From Paractinoplanes deccanensis (GTDB lineage: Bacteria; Actinomycetota; Actinomycetes; Mycobacteriales; Micromonosporaceae): a stretch of 64,000 nt of DNA. Shown here in pieces: positions 51,254 to 59,111 of this stretch; the first letter of the stretch is position 1, and each line of letters opens with the position of its first letter. The translations under genes and the position numbers were made by a program. The notes below the pieces were generated by a model. The model saw nothing but the letters and a program-made list of their open reading frames with translations, was not told the origin of the DNA and ran no database searches. Where the stretch lies: positions 158,748 to 222,747 of the forward strand of contig NZ_BOMI01000002.1 of the NCBI RefSeq assembly GCF_016862115.1, written 5' to 3'.

Positions 51254-52636
51254 TCAGCTACCGGCGGCCTGGAGCTGGTTGACCTTGGTCTCGGCCGTCT
51301 TGAGGAGCTCGTCGATGTTCGCGTTCGGGTTGGTCAGCACCCCGGACATCGCCGAGTCGAGCACCGCGTAGATCGCCTGCGCGTTGCGCGGCTCGCCCTT
51401 GATCGGCACCGGGTTCTGCTCGAAGACCGCGAAGTTGGCGGTGTCCACGTTCGCGTTGGCCTTGCGCAGGTCGAGCTCCTGCTTCTGCGCCTCGCTGCCG
51501 TTGGTGAACAGCAGCGGCTGGGGCAGGCCGACCGGGTAGTTCTGCGGCTTGGCCCGCACGTAGTCGAGCTGGCCCTTGCCCGGGGTGAGCTTCTGGTACG
51601 CGAGCCACTTGAGGCCGGCCTTCACCTGGTCGTCGGAGAGGCCCTTCTTGAAGAAGTAGCCCTCGCCGCCGCCGAGCGTCGCCTTGGCCGGGCCGTCCTG
51701 GCCGGGCATCGGGCCCATCGCCCAGTCCTCGTACTTGCCCTGGAACTGGCTGACGATCGCCTGGGTCGCGTCGGGCGCGCCGATGAACATGCCGACCTTG
51801 CCGGCGCCCGCGTTGGTCAGCAGGTCGCCCCACTGGAGGAGCTGGCGGCTGCCCATGCTGTTGTCGCCGTACCGCATGTCCTTGAGGTTCTGCAGCACCT
51901 GCTTGCCCTGGGGCGTGTTGAAGGCGGCCTTCTTGCCGTCCTCGGAGAGCACGTCGCCGCCCTGCGAGTAGAGCTCGGCGGTGAAGTGCCAGCCGCCGGT
52001 GTTGCCGGCGCTGTACTCCGAGAAGCCCGCGATGCCGCCGCCGAGCGCGGAGATCTTCTTGGCCGCGGTGCGGACGTCGGCCCAGGTCCTCGGCGGGTTG
52101 GCCGGGTCGAGGCCGGCCTTCTTGAAGAGGGTCTTGTTGTAGACCAGGCCCATCGAGTAGTTCTTCACCGGGACGGCGTAGAGCTTGCCGCCGTCGGTGA
52201 AGACCTCCTTGAGGGCGGGGTCGACGCTGTCCCAGGTGGGGATGGTGTCCTTGCTGACGAGCCCGGTGATGTCCATCGCCTGGCCGGAGTCGAGCACCTG
52301 CTGCAGGTCGGTCATGTAGCCGTAGAAGACGTCGGTCATCGTGCCGCCGGCCAGCCGGGCGGTGAAGTCCGGCGGGTTGTTGCACTGCTCGCCGACGCTG
52401 ACGCTCTTGATGGTGATGTTGGGGTTGTCCTTCTCGAACGCCGCGACATCCGCGTTCCAGTTGGCCAGCAGCTCCTTCTGGGCGCCGACGGGCTGGCAGT
52501 CGACGGTGATGGTGGTCTTGCCGGCGGCGTCTGTCCCGGAGTCGTCGTCGCTCTTCGTGGAGCACCCCACGAGGCTGAGCCCCAGGCCGGTTACGAGCGC
52601 TAGGGCCGCAACCTTCCGGTACTGCGGTGTGGACAT
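51254..52636 (-). CDS. Sugar ABC transporter substrate-binding lipoprotein
   Basis: A 460-residue extracytoplasmic solute-binding protein (SBP type 1). It has a signal peptide with lipobox LVGC (Cys near residue 25), an acidic linker and two lobes (ITVDCQPVGAQKELLANWN, TWDSVDPALKEVFTDGGKLY, YFFKKGLSDDQVKAGLKWLA). It would capture oligosaccharides released by the GH87 enzyme, possibly nigero-oligosaccharides; this is inferred from context. ATG 52636 gives the signal peptide and has AAGGG upstream. It is the first gene of the transporter operon. Confidence 0.92.
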   Translation of the reverse strand: MSTPQYRKVAALALVTGLGLSLVGCSTKSDDDSGTDAAGKTTITVDCQPVGAQKELLANWNADVAAFEKDNPNITIKSVSVGEQCNNPPDFTARLAGGTMTDVFYGYMTDLQQVLDSGQAMDITGLVSKDTIPTWDSVDPALKEVFTDGGKLYAVPVKNYSMGLVYNKTLFKKAGLDPANPPRTWADVRTAAKKISALGGGIAGFSEYSAGNTGGWHFTAELYSQGGDVLSEDGKKAAFNTPQGKQVLQNLKDMRYGDNSMGSRQLLQWGDLLTNAGAGKVGMFIGAPDATQAIVSQFQGKYEDWAMGPMPGQDGPAKATLGGGEGYFFKKGLSDDQVKAGLKWLAYQKLTPGKGQLDYVRAKPQNYPVGLPQPLLFTNGSEAQKQELDLRKANANVDTANFAVFEQNPVPIKGEPRNAQAIYAVLDSAMSGVLTNPNANIDELLKTAETKVNQLQAAGS

Positions 52637-52751
52637 CTGTCCATCCCTTCGGGAACGGGTGTATCCGTGGCCTTCGCTTGATTCGCGTGTGTCGTCCGCC
52701 CGTGGTGGCTCGGGGCGGGAGTGAGTGGAGTCACTGTAACGAGACCGACCT

Positions 52752-52776
52752 GTTTCGGCAAGGTTTCGATCGTTCG
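52752..52776 (-). promoter_or_regulatory. Direct CGAAAC repeats upstream of the sugar transporter operon
   Basis: On the minus strand CGAAAC occurs twice, 11 bp apart (52752-52757 and 52763-52768), with a related CGAAC at 52772-52776. They lie 116-140 bp before the binding-protein start. CGAAA half-sites are common in LacI-family operators, but a proper inverted pair is not evident. Confidence 0.3.
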
Positions 52777-52832
52777 CTGAAAAAACGCGACTGTGATCGC
52801 GGCAGATGTCGAGATTGTGACCGCAGACACGC

Positions 52833-52863
52833 AAAAAGGGCGAGCCCGGCTGGGCTCGCCCTT
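52833..52863 (-). terminator. Rho-independent terminator of the LacI gene
   Basis: A perfect 12-bp stem, AAGGGCGAGCCC (52836-52847) with GGGCTCGCCCTT (52852-52863) and a 4-nt loop, is followed on the minus strand by a run of five T (complement of 52833-52837). It starts 20 bp after the LacI stop, so lacI and the transporter operon are separate transcripts. Confidence 0.9.
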
Positions 52864-52882
52864 CTGCTTTCCGTCCGTTATG

Positions 52883-53881
52883 TCAGCGCTTGGCCGGCGC
52901 CGTCGACCCCCGCACCACCAGCTCGGGCTCGAAGAGCAGCTCGTCCGGCTCGACGCCGCTGCCCTCGATCTGGTTGACCAGCAGGTCGACAGCCGCCTGG
53001 CCCATCATCTCTATCGGCTGGCGCACGGTGGTCAGCGGCGGATCGGTGCAGGTCATCAGCGCCGAGTCGTCGAAACCCACCACCGAGACGTCGGCCGGCA
53101 CGTCGAGCCCGAGCCGCCGCGCCGCCCGGATCGACCCGAGCGCCAGCACATCGCTCGCGCAGATCATGCCGGTGACGCCCCGCTCGATCAGCTTGGCGGC
53201 GGCGAGGCGGGCGCTCTCCATCGAGAAGTTGGTCCGCTCGACGAACCACCCCTCACCCTCCGGCCCCGCGATCTTCACGAGCGCCCCGAGCTTGCGCCGC
53301 GACGGCATGTGGTCCTCGGGACCCATCACCATGCCCACCCGCTCGTGCCCCAGGGACTTCAGATGCCCGTACGCCTGCTCGACCGCCACCGCGTCGTCGG
53401 TGGAGATGTGCGGGAACCCGAGGTCACCGACGCCGGCGTTGACCATGACGACGGGCATGCGCCGATCGGTCAGCGCCTTGTAGTGCCCGTGCTCCGCCTC
53501 GGCCAGCGCATAGGACCCACCGGCGAACACCACCCCCGAGACCTGATGATCGAGCAGCATCTCGATGTAGTCGCGCTCGGGAACACCGCCGATCGTCCGC
53601 GCACACAGGGCCGGCGTGAACCCGCGCTGCGCCAAGGAGGCGGTCACCACCTCGGCCAGCGCCGGGAAGATCGGGTTTTGCAGCTCGGGCAGCACCAGCC
53701 CCACCAGCCGCCCGCGCTCACCGCGCAGCTTGGTGGGCCGCTCATAGCCCAGCACATCGAGAGCCGTCAGCACCGACGCGCGCGTGGACTCGGAGACGCC
53801 GCTGCGCCCGTTGAGCACCCGGCTGACGGTCGCCTCGCTGACTCCCGCCTTCTTGGCCACCTCGGCAAGACGTTTGGTCAC
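52883..53881 (-). CDS. LacI-family transcriptional regulator
   Basis: A 332-residue repressor. The N-terminal helix-turn-helix and hinge are LAEVAKKAGVSEATVSRVLN (residues about 5-24) and the family hinge segment near residues 45-60. A periplasmic-binding-protein-like sugar-sensing core follows (LVGLVLPELQNPIFPALAEV, ISTDDAVAVEQAYGHLKSLG, VSVVGFDDSALMTCTDPPLT). It likely represses the glucan-utilisation genes and is released by an alpha-glucoside. The start is GTG 53881. It is transcribed in the same direction as the operon, ending 246 bp before it. Confidence 0.93.
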   Translation of the reverse strand: MTKRLAEVAKKAGVSEATVSRVLNGRSGVSESTRASVLTALDVLGYERPTKLRGERGRLVGLVLPELQNPIFPALAEVVTASLAQRGFTPALCARTIGGVPERDYIEMLLDHQVSGVVFAGGSYALAEAEHGHYKALTDRRMPVVMVNAGVGDLGFPHISTDDAVAVEQAYGHLKSLGHERVGMVMGPEDHMPSRRKLGALVKIAGPEGEGWFVERTNFSMESARLAAAKLIERGVTGMICASDVLALGSIRAARRLGLDVPADVSVVGFDDSALMTCTDPPLTTVRQPIEMMGQAAVDLLVNQIEGSGVEPDELLFEPELVVRGSTAPAKR

Positions 53882-54454
53882 ACCGGACAGCTTACGTCAG
53901 ATCTATGCAATTTCCGTACGGCAGTCCGCCGAAATTTCAGCACCCGGCGCTCGAACTTTCAGATCCCGTCAGCCCGGCGCCGTCATCCGCGATGCTCATG
54001 TTTCGCCGATGTTGCGCCGCGTGCGCGCCTCCCCCGGGGTGAAGCGATTAAGTGACCACTCTCCGCCACAACTCTCCGGTCATCTCTTGCGCACGCTTCC
54101 ACAGCTCATTCGGCGGACGGCCGCTGTCCCGCCACCATGAGCCGCAGCGGCCACCTTCGCGAGCGTGCGAGCCGAGCTGACAGAGCTGGGCGAACGCCTC
54201 TCACCCGAGAGCGGATGTGCGCCTTACGAACCCGTCCGCAGGGCCGCAGAGATGAGCGCGGAGCCATGGGCTCGCATGACCCGATCGGGCCGTCTGAGGA
54301 AGCGAAGCGTGCTCGAAAGCGAATACGTCGCCTGTCCGTCGCAAGGCAAGCCGTCGCTCGTGGCCGGCCGGGGGCGCCGCCCCCGGCAATCGGGGCGAAT
54401 GCGGTGCGCGGCCGAGGCCGCAGTGGGACCGTAGAACGCGCAAGGGGAGGCGCG
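53882..54454. other. Non-coding gap with a strong hairpin
   Basis: No gene is supported in these 573 bp, although frames stay open because of base composition. A perfect 9-bp stem GCCGGGGGC (54367-54375) / GCCCCCGGC (54379-54387) with a 3-nt loop lies 68 bp before the mini chemoreceptor start. It could be an attenuator or a terminator of an unseen transcript. The LacI promoter is expected near 53882-53950. Confidence 0.5.
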
Positions 54455-54868
54455 ATGACCGAGAGGGATCAGCGGCTCGTCGATGTTGGGCGGGAGTTGG
54501 CGAGCGCTACCGAGGCCGCGGTGCGGGCGGCGCGGGCCGCGGCCTCGGTGATCCGCGGGCTGGAGTCGGGTGGGGCCGAGATCGAGCAGGTCGTGCAGCT
54601 GATCGCGGCCATTGCCAAGCAGACGAACCTGCTCGCGCTCAATGCGACGATCGAGGCCGCGCGCGCCGGGGAGGCCGGCAAGGGGTTCGCCGTGGTCGCC
54701 GGGGAGGTGCAGCAGCTCGCCGGGCAGACCGCCACCGCCACCAGCCGGATCGATGCCGAGGTGGGCGGGATTCGCAGTGGCACCGCGAGTGCCGTCGAGG
54801 CCGTGGAGCGGATGATCGGTGAGTTGGAGCGCTGTCAGGAACTGATCAGCGAACTCGCGCACGGTTAA
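54455..54868 (+). CDS. Stand-alone mini chemoreceptor signalling domain
   Basis: A 137-residue soluble protein consisting only of an MCP hairpin: an N-terminal helix (about 1-60), the conserved tip [20 protein letters not shown] and a return helix ending at residue 137. It has no membrane helix, HAMP or sensor. Normal receptors have a far longer coiled coil, so it carries only the CheA/CheW-binding tip. GGGGAGG lies 5 nt before ATG 54455; upstream open frame is ignored. Eight bases separate it from the YchJ-like gene. It may titrate or bridge chemotaxis partners (inference). Confidence 0.85.
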   Translation: MTERDQRLVDVGRELASATEAAVRAARAAASVIRGLESGGAEIEQVVQLIAAIAKQTNLLALNATIEAARAGEAGKGFAVVAGEVQQLAGQTATATSRIDAEVGGIRSGTASAVEAVERMIGELERCQELISELAHG

Positions 54869-54876
54869 ATGGAGCC

Positions 54877-55287
54877 ATGGCGAAGAAGACGACCACTGCT
54901 TGCCCGTGCGGGCGCGGCCTGCCGTACGCGGAATGTTGCGAACCTCTGCACCGGGGCGGCAAGCCGGCCACCGCCGAGGCGCTCATGCGGTCCCGGTTCG
55001 CCGCCTTCGCGCTCGACGACGGCGACTACGTGCTGCGCTCGTGGCATCCGAAGACCCGGCCCGGCCACATCGAGCCGGACAAGGGGCTGCGCTGGACGTC
55101 GCTCGAGATCCTCGACACCGAGCGCGGCGGCATGTTCGACACCGAGGGCGTCGTCGAGTTCCGGGCGCACTACACCGATCGCGGCAAGCACGGCGACATG
55201 GTCGAGCGCTCCCGTTTCGTACGGCATGACGGTCAGTGGGTGTACTGGGGTCCGATCCTTACCAACGGGTCACTCGCCAATGTCTGA
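54877..55287 (+). CDS. YchJ-like (UPF0225) SEC-C motif protein
   Basis: A 136-residue protein with an N-terminal zinc-binding SEC-C motif (CPCGRGLPYAECCEPLH, residues about 9-25) followed by the NTF2-like YchJ domain (MRSRFAAFALDDGDYVLRSW, then VVEFRAHYTDRG). The SEC-C motif binds zinc and is found in SecA. The cellular role of YchJ proteins is not established. It lies 8 bp after the mini receptor gene and 22 bp before tryptophan dioxygenase. Confidence 0.9.
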   Translation: MAKKTTTACPCGRGLPYAECCEPLHRGGKPATAEALMRSRFAAFALDDGDYVLRSWHPKTRPGHIEPDKGLRWTSLEILDTERGGMFDTEGVVEFRAHYTDRGKHGDMVERSRFVRHDGQWVYWGPILTNGSLANV

Positions 55288-55309
55288 CCTCGTGTGATTC
55301 CCTTCAGGG

Positions 55310-56164
55310 ATGGCAGCGGAGCAACGACCGATCGAGGACGGCATCGTCCGGGACTTCAAGGTCAACCTTTCGTACGGGCGATACCTGCACCTGGACGAGA
55401 TCCTCGGCGCGCAACACCCGGTGAGCACCCCGGAGCACCATGACGAGCTGCTCTTCATCCTTCAGCACCAGACCTCCGAGCTGTGGCTCAAGCTGGTGCT
55501 GCACGAGCTGCGCGCCGTGCGGGCCCACCTCGCCAAGGACGACCTGCGGCCGGCGCTCAAGGGGCTGGCCCGCGTCAAGCACATCCAGCGCACCCTCACC
55601 GAGCAGTGGTCGGTGCTGGCCACCCTGACCCCGAGCGAGTACGCCGAGTTCCGCAGCTTCCTCGGCACCTCGTCGGGTTTCCAGTCGTATCAGTACCGCG
55701 CGGTCGAGTTCATGCTCGGCAACAAGGACCGCCGCATGCTGTCGCTCTTCGACGACGACCCGGCGGCCCGGGAGCTGCTGGTCGAGGCGCTCGAGGCCCC
55801 CAGCGTGTACGACGAGTTCCTGCGCTACCTCTACCGGCACGGTCACGACGTACCCGTGGAGATCCTCCAGCGGGACGTGAGCCTGCCGTACCGGTTCAAC
55901 GCCGGCCTCGTGCCGGTGATCAAGGGCATCTACGACGACCCGGAGAAGAACTGGGAGGCGTACGAGGCCTGCGAGGAGCTCGTCGACCTGGAGGAGAACT
56001 TCCAGCTCTGGCGCTTCCGGCACCTCAAGACCGTGGAGCGCACGATCGGCTTCAAGCGCGGCACCGGCGGCTCCAGCGGCGTCGACTTCCTGCGCAAGGC
56101 CCTCGACCTGACGTTCTTCCCCGAGCTGTACGCCGTACGCACCGAGATCGGAGTGCCGAGTTGA
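55310..56164 (+). CDS. kynA: Tryptophan 2,3-dioxygenase
   Basis: A 284-residue haem enzyme that opens the indole ring of L-tryptophan to N-formylkynurenine. Family blocks include YGRYLHLDEILGAQ (residues about 22-35), the distal-side HHDELLFILQHQTSELWLKL, FRSFLGTSSGFQSYQYRAVE and the proximal haem His in FRHLKTVERTIGFKRGTGGS. Length is normal for the bacterial enzyme. It is the first of three genes joined by 4-bp overlaps. Confidence 0.95.
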   Translation: MAAEQRPIEDGIVRDFKVNLSYGRYLHLDEILGAQHPVSTPEHHDELLFILQHQTSELWLKLVLHELRAVRAHLAKDDLRPALKGLARVKHIQRTLTEQWSVLATLTPSEYAEFRSFLGTSSGFQSYQYRAVEFMLGNKDRRMLSLFDDDPAARELLVEALEAPSVYDEFLRYLYRHGHDVPVEILQRDVSLPYRFNAGLVPVIKGIYDDPEKNWEAYEACEELVDLEENFQLWRFRHLKTVERTIGFKRGTGGSSGVDFLRKALDLTFFPELYAVRTEIGVPS

Positions 56165-57354
56165 CCGACCCGCTCGCCCTGGACGCCGCCGACCCCCTGG
56201 CTCCCTTCCGCGACCGTTTCGTGGAGACCGGCGCCGTGTCCTACCTGGACGGCAACTCGCTCGGCCGGCCGTTGAAGGCCACCGCCGACCTCATGGACGA
56301 CTTCATCCGCACGCAGTGGGCGGGCCGCCTGATCCAGGGCTGGACCGACGGCTGGCTGGAGTGGCCGCTGACGCTCGGCGACCGGCTCGGCGCGATCGCG
56401 CTGGGCGCCGCGGCCGGCCAGGTCGTCGTCGCCGACTCGACCACCGTGCTCATCTACAAGCTGGCCCGGGCGGCGGTCGACGCGCGCCCCGGCCGCCGGC
56501 GGGTCGTGCTCGACACCGACAACTTCCCCACCGACCGGTACGTGCTGGAGGGCATCGCCGCCGAACGCGGCCTCGAGCTCGTGTGGATCGAGACCGACCC
56601 CACCGAGGGCATCCACCCGGAGCAGGTCGCCGAGGCCGTCGACGAGCGGACGGCGCTGGTGCTGTTCAGCCACGTCGCGTACCGCTCGGGCTGGCTCGCC
56701 GACGTCGCCGAGATCAACCGGGTCGCGCACGAGGCCGGCGCGCTGACGATGTGGGACCTGTGCCATTCGGCTGGCTCGGTGCCGGTGGAGCTGGACGCGT
56801 GGGGCGTCGACCTGGCGGTCGGCTGCACGTACAAATATCTGAACGGTGGCCCGGGCGCGCCCGCGTTCGCGTACCTTCGCGGCGGCCTGCAGAACGAGCT
56901 GCGCCAGCCGATCCAGGGCTGGATGGGCCACCGCGCGTCGTTCGAGATGGGCCCGGGTTACGAGCCGGCGAAGGGCGCGCGGGCGCTGCTGAGCGGCACC
57001 CCGCCGATCCTCGCCATGGTGCCGTTGCACGCCAACCTGGACGTTCTCGCCGAGGCCGGCATCGAGCGGGTCCGGGCCAAGTCCCTGAGCCTGACCTCGT
57101 ACGTGCTGGAGCTCGCCGACGAATGGCTGGTCCCCGAGGGTGTCGAGGTGGTGAGCCCTCGCGCCCCCGAACGCCGCGGCGGCCACATCACGCTCCGCCG
57201 CCCCGGCTTCGAACAGCTCCTCGAGCCCCTGTGGAACAGCGGCGTCATCCCCGACTACCGCCGCCCCGACGGCCTGCGCATCGGCCCCGCCCCGCTGAGC
57301 ACCAGCTTCGCCGAGGTCCACCGCGGCCTCGCCGTCCTGCGCACGCTCCTGTGA
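56161..57354 (+). CDS. kynU: Kynureninase
   Basis: A 397-residue pyridoxal-phosphate enzyme of the aminotransferase class V fold that splits kynurenine into anthranilate and alanine. It shows YLDGNSLGRPLKAT near the start, the PLP-Asp region WDLCHSAGSVPVEL and the Schiff-base Lys in GCTYKYLNGGPGAPAF. TTG 56161 overlaps the kynA stop (TTGA) and gives the expected N-terminus LTDPLALDAADPL; no ATG fits. The product anthranilate can feed secondary metabolism or degradation. Confidence 0.94.
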   Translation: MTDPLALDAADPLAPFRDRFVETGAVSYLDGNSLGRPLKATADLMDDFIRTQWAGRLIQGWTDGWLEWPLTLGDRLGAIALGAAAGQVVVADSTTVLIYKLARAAVDARPGRRRVVLDTDNFPTDRYVLEGIAAERGLELVWIETDPTEGIHPEQVAEAVDERTALVLFSHVAYRSGWLADVAEINRVAHEAGALTMWDLCHSAGSVPVELDAWGVDLAVGCTYKYLNGGPGAPAFAYLRGGLQNELRQPIQGWMGHRASFEMGPGYEPAKGARALLSGTPPILAMVPLHANLDVLAEAGIERVRAKSLSLTSYVLELADEWLVPEGVEVVSPRAPERRGGHITLRRPGFEQLLEPLWNSGVIPDYRRPDGLRIGPAPLSTSFAEVHRGLAVLRTLL

Positions 57355-58433
57355 CCACAGCCGTCACCGCCGACACGATCTGGTGGAACGGCCGCCTCCG
57401 CACCGGAGCGGCCCTCCACCAGCCAAGCCCTCGTCCGCACCCCACGGAGCCCGGCGCGCACGCCACCAACCCTCCGCACCCCACCGCGCCCGGAGCCCGT
57501 CCCTCCCCCCTCAGCCCACATCTCGAATGGAACATTTCCGACATAAGCACGGAAACAGATTTGTCGGGCGATCTCCGCCGCTTGCCCGGCACGCTCCTGC
57601 CCGGGCTCGTCGACGCGCATGTCCACTCCGCGCTCGTCGACCTGGCCACCGTGCGCGCCGGCGGCATCGCCGAGGTCTGGGATCTCGGCGGCGTGCCCGC
57701 CAAGGTCGCCGCTCTGGCCCGCGATCATGAGCGCTGGAAAATGCCGCATATCCGATATGTTGGTCCGTTTCTCACGGCGCCCGGCGGCTATCCAAGCGAC
57801 CGCGCTTGGGCTCCGGCCGGCAGCTGGCGCGAGCTCCGCTCCCCCGCCGACGCGGCCGAGGCCGTGGCCGAAGCCCGCTCCCTCGGCGCCACCCTCATCA
57901 AGGTCACCGCCCACGCCGGCGGCCCGCTCCTCCCCCTCGAGATCGTCAAGGCCGTGGTCGCCCAGGGCCTCCCGGTCGTCGTCCACGCCGAGGGCCCCGG
58001 CACGGTGCGGACCGCCCTCGACGCGGGCGCCGCCTACCTCGCGCACACCCCGTGGACCGAGCCCCTCGATCCCGCCCTCGCCCGCGAGTGCGCCGCCCGG
58101 ATGACCTGGATCAGCACCCTCGACATCCACGGCTGGGGCCGGCCCACCCCCGGCTCGGTCACGGCCGTCGCCAACTTGCGGCTCTTCCTGTCGTACGGCG
58201 GAAAGGTCCGCTACGGCACCGACCTCGGCAACGGTCCGCTCCCGCCCGCCGTCAACCCCCGCGAGATCCGCCTGCTCCAGTCCGCCGGCCTGTCCCCCGA
58301 CGAGATCCTGCTCGCCATGACCGGCGCGGGTCTCTCCTGGATTCCCGGCGGCCTCGACCTGAATCCGGCCCGCTTCGCCGACTCGCTCGCCACCGCCAGG
58401 GTGCTCGACGACAGCGTCCGCCCGCGATCCTGA
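57351..58433 (+). CDS. Amidohydrolase-family protein of the kyn operon
   Basis: A 360-residue metal-dependent hydrolase-like protein. The metal motif HxH is in GLVDAHVHSALVDL (about residue 90), with VVVHAEGPGTVRT and a later Asp in RYGTDLGNG. Residues about 24-60 are a Pro/His/Ser-rich low-complexity insertion inside the small N-terminal beta domain. GTG 57351 overlaps the kynU stop (GTGA), so it is the third gene of the operon. It is not a KynB-type formamidase by sequence. It may hydrolyse N-formylkynurenine, but this is an inference from position. Confidence 0.82.
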   Translation: MTTAVTADTIWWNGRLRTGAALHQPSPRPHPTEPGAHATNPPHPTAPGARPSPLSPHLEWNISDISTETDLSGDLRRLPGTLLPGLVDAHVHSALVDLATVRAGGIAEVWDLGGVPAKVAALARDHERWKMPHIRYVGPFLTAPGGYPSDRAWAPAGSWRELRSPADAAEAVAEARSLGATLIKVTAHAGGPLLPLEIVKAVVAQGLPVVVHAEGPGTVRTALDAGAAYLAHTPWTEPLDPALARECAARMTWISTLDIHGWGRPTPGSVTAVANLRLFLSYGGKVRYGTDLGNGPLPPAVNPREIRLLQSAGLSPDEILLAMTGAGLSWIPGGLDLNPARFADSLATARVLDDSVRPRS

Positions 58434-58502
58434 GGTTTTCCGCAGGAAGGTCGGCGGCCGCCCGCATGGTCGGGCCACCCGCCGATTTCTAGCGTCGTGG
58501 GC

Positions 58503-59111
58503 ATGACCTCGATGACGACGTTCGTGACCGATCTCGTGGAACGGCTCGGCGGCCCCGGCGCCGGCCTCGCCGTCGCGCTGGAGAACCTGTTCCCGCCCAT
58601 CCCGAGTGAGGTGATCCTCCCGCTGGCCGGTTTCACCGCCGGGCAGGGCCGGATGAGCGTGGTGGCCGCGATCGCCTGGACCACGCTCGGCTCGGTCGCC
58701 GGGGCCGTCGCGCTCTACTACATCGGCGCGGCGTTCGGGCGGGAGCGGATGCGCGCGATCGCAGCCCGGCTGCCGCTGGTCAAGGTGAGCGATCTCGACC
58801 GTACCGAGGCCTGGTTCGCCCGCCACGGCGCGAAAGCGGTCTTCCTCGGCCGGATGATCCCGATCTTCCGGAGTCTCGTCTCGGTGCCCGCCGGGGTCGA
58901 GCGGATGAGGCTCACCACGTTCCTGCTCTGCACCACGTTCGGCAGCCTGATCTGGAACACGGTCTTCGTGCTGGCCGGCTACACGCTCGGCGCGAACTGG
59001 ACCGCCGTCGAGTCCTATGCGGACACGTTCCAGAAGGTGGTCATCGTGATCTGCGCGCTGCTCGCCGTGTTCTTCGTCGGCGCCCGCCTGCGCCGCGGGC
59101 AGAATGGCTGA
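58503..59111 (+). CDS. DedA-family membrane protein
   Basis: A 202-residue polytopic protein of the DedA/SNARE-associated family, implicated in phospholipid (undecaprenyl or other) flipping and membrane homeostasis. Signature segments are LFPPIPSEVILPLAGFTAG (residues about 30-48) with re-entrant-loop Pro and Glu, and FLGRMIPIFRSLVSVPAGV with the conserved Arg pair. ATG 58503 is used; GTG 58497 adds two residues. Its stop overlaps the next kinase gene by 8 bp. Confidence 0.92.
   Translation: MTSMTTFVTDLVERLGGPGAGLAVALENLFPPIPSEVILPLAGFTAGQGRMSVVAAIAWTTLGSVAGAVALYYIGAAFGRERMRAIAARLPLVKVSDLDRTEAWFARHGAKAVFLGRMIPIFRSLVSVPAGVERMRLTTFLLCTTFGSLIWNTVFVLAGYTLGANWTAVESYADTFQKVVIVICALLAVFFVGARLRRGQNG

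Noticed and set aside
54137..54454. N-terminal extension of the mini chemoreceptor frame
   Set aside because: It is Arg-rich low-complexity sequence crossing a strong hairpin; the start at 54455 has an excellent ribosome-binding site.
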